From Burkholderia sp. Bp9143 (GTDB lineage: Bacteria; Pseudomonadota; Gammaproteobacteria; Burkholderiales; Burkholderiaceae), in the NCBI RefSeq assembly GCF_003853645.1, contig NZ_QTPO01000005.1, positions 124,001 to 188,000 on the forward strand: DNA of 64,000 nucleotides. Reading direction: 5' to 3'. Shown piece after piece: positions 59,095 to 64,000 of this stretch. How positions within the stretch are numbered: the stretch's first letter is position 1; each line of letters starts with the position of its first letter. A program made the translations under genes and the position numbers. The notes under the pieces are model-generated. The model made no database searches and had not been told where the DNA came from. It was given only the letters and a program-made list of their open reading frames with translations.

Positions 59095-59493
59095 TCAGCC
59101 TTCGTCGTCGGGCAACGACAGGCCGAGTTCCGCAATCACCTCGCGCGCGCTGCGGAACGCTTCCACTGCGGCCGGCGCGCCCGCGTATAGCGCGCTGTGC
59201 AGCAGCACCTCGCGGATCTCGACGAGGCTCGCGCCGTTGTTGAGCGCGCCGCGCACGTGGCCCTTCAGCTCGGTGCTGCGGCCAAGCGCCGCCAGCATCG
59301 CGCAGGTGCAGAGGCTGCGCGTCTTCAGGTCGATTCCGCCGCGCTGCCACGTGCTGCCCCACGCGTGCTCGTTCAGCCAGTTCTGCAGCGGCCGCGAAAA
59401 ACCGTCGAGGTCGCGCATCGCGCGCTCGACGAACGCCTCGCCCATGACTTCGGTGCGTCGCGCCTTGCCCTGTTCCCTGTCCTGTTCGCTCAT
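59095..59493 (-). CDS. Carboxymuconolactone decarboxylase-like protein
   Basis: 132 residues of the CMD/AhpD-like fold (pcaC-type). The segment DLKTRSLCTCAMLAALGRSTELKGHVRGALNNGAS, with REVLLHSALYAG after it, is typical. True CMDs act in protocatechuate degradation; members outside that pathway are often peroxide-related or of unknown role. The Cys pair here (CTC) resembles the AhpD CxxC region but is not the canonical CxxC. No pca gene is nearby. Confidence 0.8.
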   Translation of the reverse strand: MSEQDREQGKARRTEVMGEAFVERAMRDLDGFSRPLQNWLNEHAWGSTWQRGGIDLKTRSLCTCAMLAALGRSTELKGHVRGALNNGASLVEIREVLLHSALYAGAPAAVEAFRSAREVIAELGLSLPDDEG

Positions 59494-59862
59494 GTCGTGT
59501 CCTGTCTGACGTCGTGGCCGCTTCGGCGTCGCCCGCGGCCGGGTGGGTTCGCGTCATGTTCGCGGCCCGCGGGCGTTTCGTCAAAGACACTGCCCTCGGG
59601 TCGCGGCCGGCTGCGTCACACGCGGAACGTCAGGTCGAACGCTACGTAACATCCGGCCCGGCGTTACGGCTCCTTACGGGAACATCACGGCGCGCGCACC
59701 GGCGCACCTGGCGCGCCCGTCTCGCGAAACTGCCATTCCTCCGTTTAATTCGCGCCAATATTCCCGATTGCCGCAACAAAGCAACGGCGCGTTGCTCGAA
59801 AGGCGTCATGGCGCGGAATTTGCAGTAAAGGCCCGGACACAACTTCCAATGTCAAGGGCACC
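59494..59862. promoter_or_regulatory. Upstream region of the collagen-like lipoprotein gene
   Basis: 369 bp without a gene. It becomes less GC-rich from about 59730. GCAACG-GCG-CGTTGC (59781-59795) is a perfect hairpin about 70 bp before the start and a possible regulator site or leader structure. No clear sigma70 promoter could be fixed. Confidence 0.4.
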
Positions 59863-61881
59863 ATGCACCATTACTTAAAGAAGACGACGGTATCGCTGGC
59901 CGTCTTGTCGCTCGTCACACTGTACGGCTGCGGCTCGGTCGACGGTCCGGTCACGCCGTCGATCAAGCCGAGCACGTCGGGAACGTCCGGCGCTTCGGGG
60001 CTTTCCGGGACGTCGGGCGGCGGCTCGTCGGGTACGTCCGGCGGCGGTAGTTCGGGGACTTCAGGTACGTCTGGTACTTCCGGTACTTCGGGCACCTCCG
60101 GTACTTCGGGCACCTCCGGTACTTCGGGTACTTCCGGTACGTCGGGCACCTCCGGTACGTCGGGCACTTCCGGTACTTCCGGTACTTCCGGTACTTCCGG
60201 TACTTCCGGCACTTCGGGTACTTCGGGTACTTCGGGTACTTCGGGTACTTCGGGTACTTCGGGTACTTCCGGTACTTCCGGTACTTCCGGTACTTCCGGT
60301 ACTTCGGGTACGTCGGGCACCTCCGGTACTTCGGGTACGTCGGGCACCTCCGGTACTTCGGGTACTTCCGGAACGTCGGGTACTTCCGGAACGTCGGGTA
60401 CTTCCGGTACCTCGGGTACTTCCGGCACTTCCGGCACTTCCGGCACCTCCGGCACCTCCGGCACCTCCGGCACTTCCGGCACTTCCGGCACTTCCGGCAC
60501 TTCCGGCACTTCCGGCACCTCCGGCACCTCCGGGACCTCCGGGACCTCCGGCACCAGCGCCACCCCGCTCGGCAACGTCTTCCAGCAAACCGGAACGCTC
60601 GTCACCGCACTCGGCACGACGGTTGCGAACGGCGGTTCGCAGGTCGGCGGCGTACAAGTCCCCGGCACGAACCCGACGACGGCCACCAGCATCGGCAACG
60701 CGGTCACCAGCCTAGGCAGCGGCGTGCAGTCGCTCGGCAGCGGCGTCGCGGCCGGCCTCGGCTCGATCGGCGTGTCGCCGAACCCGCTCGGCCCGACGCT
60801 CACGTCGACCACCGGCCTGCTGACCGGCGCCGGCGGCGCGGTCAACAACCTCGGCAACGCAGTGACGAGCCTCGGCACCGGTCCGCTGTCGCCGCTCGCG
60901 CCGGCGACGACCCTGGTCGGCAGTCTCGTCAACACGGTCGGCACGGCGGTCAACTCGACCGCATCGGCGCTGAACACGGCGCTGAACAGCGCGCCGGTCC
61001 AGCAACTCGAGACGCAGCTCGGCAGCGTGATCAACCCGATCACGAACACGCTGACCGGCGGCGTCACGACGCCTGGCGCGACGCAGACGCTCGGCAACGC
61101 GACCCTGCTCGGCGCCCCGCTCAGCGGCCTGCTGAGCACGCTCGGCAGCGGCCTCGGCCTCGCCGGTTCGCAGGTCGGCAGCACGACCGGCAACCCGGTC
61201 GGCACGAGCGCCGGCAGCAGCGTGTCCCAGCTCGGCAACACGGTGACGTCGACCGGCGGCCTGCTGTCCAGCGGCAGTTCGAGCAGCGGCACCAACCCGC
61301 TCGCCCCGATTACCGGTCTGCTCGGTACGCTGACGGGCGGGCTCGGCGGCAGCAGTTCGAGCGGTTCGGCTGGCACCAGCGGGACGAGCGGCATCAGCAG
61401 CGGCCCGCTCGCACCGATCACCGGCCTGCTCGGCACGGTGACGGGTGCGCTCGGCGGCCTCGGTTCGAGCGGTACGGGCAGCACCAGCGGCACGAGCGGT
61501 ACCGGCGGCTCGGGCGTCGGCGGCCTGCTTGCACCGGTCACCGGCCTCGTCAACTCGCTGACGCCGCTTGGCACAAGCCTCACCGGCACGGTCACGACGC
61601 CGGGCGGCAGCCTGACCGGCAACCTCGGCGGAGCGCTGACGAGCGGCCCGGTCGGCACGCTCACCGGCTCGCTGACGTCGCCGGCCGGCGTGCTCGGCGC
61701 GGCCGGCACGGCCAGCCCGAGCGGCGCGGCCGGCACGGTGACGACGCCGTCCGGCGGCGGCACCGTCATGACCGGCCTGACCGGCAGCTCGAACGGCGGC
61801 ACCACGGCTGGCGCGACCAACCTGCTGGCGCCGGTGACGAACCTGCTCGGCGGCCTGCTCGGCGCCACCCCGAAACAGTAA
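59863..61881 (+). CDS. Collagen-like Gly-Thr-Ser repeat surface lipoprotein
   Basis: 672 residues. A signal with a lipobox-like LYGC (Cys about 23) starts the protein. About 55 uninterrupted Gly-Thr-Ser triplets follow (roughly 65-231), then a long Ser/Thr/Gly/Leu-rich region with recurring APxTGLLGTxTGxLGG units. Gly-X-Y periodicity is that of bacterial collagen-like proteins, although no Pro is present in the triplets. It is probably exposed on the outer membrane. The DNA repeat of 9 bp makes the length prone to change without loss of frame. Function unknown; adhesion or biofilm is a guess. Confidence 0.8.
   Translation: MHHYLKKTTVSLAVLSLVTLYGCGSVDGPVTPSIKPSTSGTSGASGLSGTSGGGSSGTSGGGSSGTSGTSGTSGTSGTSGTSGTSGTSGTSGTSGTSGTSGTSGTSGTSGTSGTSGTSGTSGTSGTSGTSGTSGTSGTSGTSGTSGTSGTSGTSGTSGTSGTSGTSGTSGTSGTSGTSGTSGTSGTSGTSGTSGTSGTSGTSGTSGTSGTSGTSGTSGTSGTSGTSGTSGTSATPLGNVFQQTGTLVTALGTTVANGGSQVGGVQVPGTNPTTATSIGNAVTSLGSGVQSLGSGVAAGLGSIGVSPNPLGPTLTSTTGLLTGAGGAVNNLGNAVTSLGTGPLSPLAPATTLVGSLVNTVGTAVNSTASALNTALNSAPVQQLETQLGSVINPITNTLTGGVTTPGATQTLGNATLLGAPLSGLLSTLGSGLGLAGSQVGSTTGNPVGTSAGSSVSQLGNTVTSTGGLLSSGSSSSGTNPLAPITGLLGTLTGGLGGSSSSGSAGTSGTSGISSGPLAPITGLLGTVTGALGGLGSSGTGSTSGTSGTGGSGVGGLLAPVTGLVNSLTPLGTSLTGTVTTPGGSLTGNLGGALTSGPVGTLTGSLTSPAGVLGAAGTASPSGAAGTVTTPSGGGTVMTGLTGSSNGGTTAGATNLLAPVTNLLGGLLGATPKQ
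60055..60558 (+). repeat. 9-bp tandem repeat encoding (Gly-Thr-Ser)n
   Basis: About 55 copies of a 9-bp unit with consensus GGNACNTCN; all variation is in third codon positions and comes in blocks of identical units (GGTACTTCC, GGCACTTCC, GGCACCTCC and others). This is the sign of expansion by slippage or unequal crossing-over. Confidence 0.92.
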
Positions 61882-61944
61882 CGCTTCACGTATCAGAACA
61901 ACGGGCCGATGGCCGGGCACATACCAATCCCAAGCCCGGCCGAC

Positions 61945-61978
61945 GGCCGGCGCCACCCGCCAAGCGGGGGCGCCGGCC
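61945..61978 (+). terminator. Very long hairpin after the repeat protein gene
   Basis: GGCCGGCGCC (61945-61954) and GGCGCCGGCC (61969-61978) enclose CCCGC-CAA-GCGGG, giving about 15 bp with one bulged A. There is no T run. It lies 64 bp after the stop. Confidence 0.6.
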
Positions 61979-62001
61979 CTCATCCCGACGAGGATCCAAT
62001 C

Positions 62002-63285
62002 ATGAATTCCACGCTCGACGGCGTCGCCGCGGTCCAGGACCGCCCGCCCCGTTCCGCCACGCCATTCCGCGCCGGCCTGCTCAGCATCGCGGCCGGGCTT
62101 TTCGCGCTGTGGATCACCCGCGACCAGCCGACCCTCGACGCGGCCACGCGCGCGATCATCGCCAGCCTCGCGATCATCGGCACGATCGCGCTGCACGAAA
62201 TCTTCGTCTCGCGCGTCTACCTGCGCCCGAGCGCGGGACTGTCGCGCCAGGCCGTGCGCCCGCTCGGGCTCGCTCGCGTCGCGACGCGGCTCGGCGCGCA
62301 GACGTCGATCTACGCCGGCATCGGCATGATCTACTGGCTGCTGCCCGAATATCACGGCGCGTTCTACCTGCCGTTCTGGTCGTTGCTGCGTTCGCTCGCG
62401 CCGTACGTGATCGTCGCCGCGCCGTTCTACTTCGCGTGGATGGATCGGCACCAGCGCGAGACCGACGACGCGTACCTGCTGTGGGGCCGCTACCTGTTCC
62501 GCCGCGAGCAGCCCGCGAGCTGGCAGCCCGTGCGCGAGATGCTCGCCGGCTGGGGCGTGAAGGCGTTCTTCCTGCCGCTGATGACCGTCTACCTGTCGAA
62601 GGACGCCGATCACCTGAGCGCGTCGCTCGCGAACGCGCTGCACGCGCCGATGACGCTCGCGACCTTCGTGTTCCTGTACGACCTGTCGTTCACGATGGAC
62701 CTGATGTTCGGCACCGTCGGCTACCTGTGCACGTTCCGCATCCTCGACAGCCACGTGCGTACCGTCGAGCCGACCACGCTCGGCTGGGTCGCCGCGCTGA
62801 TGTGCTACCAGCCGTTCTGGTCGCTGATCTCGAACAACTACATCCGCTACGAAGGCTCGCTGTTCTGGGACAACTGGCTGCTGTCCGCGCCGGCGCTGCG
62901 CGTGATCTGGGGTGCGGTGATCATCCTGCTGCTGATGACCTACGCGCTGTCGACGATCTCGTTCGGGCTGCGTTTCTCGAACCTCACGAACCGCGGGATC
63001 ATCACGTCGGGCCCGTACCGCTTCACGAAGCATCCGGCGTACATCACGAAGAACCTGTCGTACTGGATGGTGTCGGTGCCGTTCGTCGAGCCGCTCGGCT
63101 GGCAGGTCGGGCTCATGCACTGCGCGGGGCTCGTCGCGGTCAACCTGATCTACTACACGCGGGCGAAGACGGAGGAGCGGCATTTGATGCGCGATCCTGA
63201 CTATCGCGCGTATGCGGCGTGGATCGCGCAGCACGGGCTGTTCGCGCGGATCAAGCAGGCGTTCGGGGGGCGGCAGGCGGCGTGA
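62002..63285 (+). CDS. Polytopic membrane protein with ICMT/PEMT-type methyltransferase end
   Basis: 427 residues with about eight to ten membrane helices. The C-terminal 110 residues carry the isoprenylcysteine/phospholipid methyltransferase signature GPYRFTKHPAYITKNLSYW, then YYTRAKTEERHLMRDPDYRAY. It may methylate a membrane-embedded thiol, lipid or amine using SAM; bacteria lack the eukaryotic substrate, so the target is unknown. The first half (about 25-290) is unrecognised. The start ATG is 24 bp after the hairpin at 61945-61978, and no strong Shine-Dalgarno is visible. Confidence 0.75.
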   Translation: MNSTLDGVAAVQDRPPRSATPFRAGLLSIAAGLFALWITRDQPTLDAATRAIIASLAIIGTIALHEIFVSRVYLRPSAGLSRQAVRPLGLARVATRLGAQTSIYAGIGMIYWLLPEYHGAFYLPFWSLLRSLAPYVIVAAPFYFAWMDRHQRETDDAYLLWGRYLFRREQPASWQPVREMLAGWGVKAFFLPLMTVYLSKDADHLSASLANALHAPMTLATFVFLYDLSFTMDLMFGTVGYLCTFRILDSHVRTVEPTTLGWVAALMCYQPFWSLISNNYIRYEGSLFWDNWLLSAPALRVIWGAVIILLLMTYALSTISFGLRFSNLTNRGIITSGPYRFTKHPAYITKNLSYWMVSVPFVEPLGWQVGLMHCAGLVAVNLIYYTRAKTEERHLMRDPDYRAYAAWIAQHGLFARIKQAFGGRQAA

Positions 63286-63478
63286 GCCGGCGACGGGCAA
63301 CCGGGATGGCGAACGTCGTTGTCGCATGGTGTCAGGACGCGAGATTTCCGCAGGAAGGACGCGAATTGCATCGCCGGCGCGGCACCGCCAGTGCGCGTCA
63401 CGTCGCCCACGCACCGATGCGATAATCCGTCGGATCCGCGCGACGCCGTCGCGCAAGCCCCCACCGACACGCTCCCCG

Positions 63479-64000
63479 ATGGCGACCGAACCCCGAACCG
63501 ATTCCGAGCGCCGCATCGACATCGTCGCGCTGTGCGGCAGCCTGCGTGCGCAGTCGTACAACGCGGCACTGCTGGATGCGGCGGCACGCGTCGCGCCGCG
63601 CGGGATGCGCATCACGCGCTTCGATCGTCTCGGCGAGTTTCCGCTGTTCAATCCCGATACCGAATCTCCGTCGCCGGACGCGGTACGCGACCTGATCGAG
63701 CGGCTGAACGCGGCGGACGGCGTGCTGATCGCGAGCCCGGAATACGCGCACGGCGTGACGGGCGTGATGAAGAACGCGCTGGACTGGGTCGTGGGATGCG
63801 AAGCCGTCGTGTACAAGCCGGTCGCGGTATTGAACGCGTCGCCGCGCGCGACGCATGCGGACGCGGCGCTGCGGGAAACGCTGTCGGTGATGTCGGCGTG
63901 CATCGTCGAACGCGCGTCGATCGCGCTGCCGATCCTCGGCAGCCAGCTCGACGCGGCGGGCATCGCCGCGCATCCGCCGTTCGCGTCGGCGCTGACCGAC
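63479..64000 (+). CDS. NADPH-dependent FMN reductase (truncated by the window end)
   Basis: 174 codons visible, the gene continues beyond the window. The flavodoxin-like fold is shown by ALCGSLRAQSYNAALLDAAA (phosphate-binding loop) and ASPEYAHGVTGVMKNALDWV (flavin-binding SPEY). The family reduces FMN, quinones or azo dyes with NADPH. The nominal start is ATG at 63479; no strong ribosome site is evident. The 193 bp upstream show no gene. Confidence 0.88.
   Translation, partial: MATEPRTDSERRIDIVALCGSLRAQSYNAALLDAAARVAPRGMRITRFDRLGEFPLFNPDTESPSPDAVRDLIERLNAADGVLIASPEYAHGVTGVMKNALDWVVGCEAVVYKPVAVLNASPRATHADAALRETLSVMSACIVERASIALPILGSQLDAAGIAAHPPFASALTD

Noticed and set aside
60055-60558. The tandem repeats as a CRISPR array or VNTR outside a gene
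   Set aside because: Units are 9 bp without spacers and remain in frame inside a signal-bearing coding sequence.
60712-63963. 1083-codon minus-strand frame over the repeat protein and the methyltransferase gene
   Set aside because: Ala/Arg-rich, no recognisable domain, opposite to two well supported genes. Typical frame opened by high GC at third positions.

Overview
The window is high-GC DNA (strong G/C third-position bias) typical of a betaproteobacterium. The gene content points to Burkholderia, most likely the B. cepacia complex: DUF4148 small exported proteins, DUF3717 and DUF2970 proteins, a Gram-negative trimeric porin, Czc-type metal efflux and many LysR/TetR/GntR regulators. This placement is inferred from protein families, not from a database search. 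There are no rRNA genes, functional tRNA genes, insertion sequences, prophage genes or CRISPR arrays. The right-end gene runs off the window.

Layout. 1-3.9 kb: a minus-strand polar amino acid ABC importer (hisJ-hisQ-hisM-hisP) ending in an intrinsic terminator, divergent from a HutC-like GntR regulator. A perfect TGTA-N2-TACA operator lies between them, so histidine or urocanate is the likely ligand. 4.5-10.4 kb: a glycosyltransferase and TetR pair; a second TetR with two copies of one operator in front of a DUF3313 lipoprotein and a PqiB-like MCE protein. 10.4-20 kb: hydrolase, LysR, DUF3717, LysP-type permease, membrane diguanylate cyclase, FUSC protein, argG and a P-loop kinase. 20.3-25.5 kb: a tartrate/D-malate catabolic set (MFS carrier, dehydrogenase, divergent LysR), then a LysE exporter and a methyltransferase.

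25.5-30.2 kb is the most interesting region. It is an RNA-repair operon: the sigma54 activator RtcR, a sigma54 promoter, a leader of about 490 nt carrying one clear tRNA-like fold, one acceptor/T-arm mini-helix and a third weaker fold at the predicted transcript start, then a slipin (SPFH) protein and the RNA ligase RtcB. RtcA and Ro/Rsr are absent from the window. The arrangement recalls the rsr-Y RNA-rtcBA operon of Salmonella, but with a slipin and tandem tRNA mimics in place of Rsr and YrlA.

30.4-33.7 kb: a DUF1176 protein, an O-methyltransferase and MetY. 34-45.7 kb: a metal-response region, with two DUF4148 proteins, a small exported protein, a porin, a lipoprotein, a candidate small RNA and the operon czcC-czcB-czcA-response regulator-sensor kinase. 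Perfect TGAC-N6-GTCA palindromes lie upstream of czcC and between the lipoprotein and the second DUF4148 gene, with degenerate copies near the first DUF4148 gene and the porin, suggesting one regulon. 45.9-50 kb: TonB receptor, PnuC-type permease and an APH-fold kinase, which looks like a vitamin or nucleoside uptake-and-phosphorylation cassette.

50.5-59.5 kb: DUF2970 protein, a three-part flavin/2Fe-2S oxidoreductase, a GST with a divergent LysR, then a TetR-controlled SDR / Baeyer-Villiger monooxygenase / alpha-beta hydrolase operon that could take an alcohol to a ketone, an ester and then acid plus alcohol. 59.8-64 kb: a surface lipoprotein with about 55 Gly-Thr-Ser triplets (collagen-like), a membrane protein with an ICMT/PEMT-type methyltransferase end, and the start of an NADPH-dependent FMN reductase.
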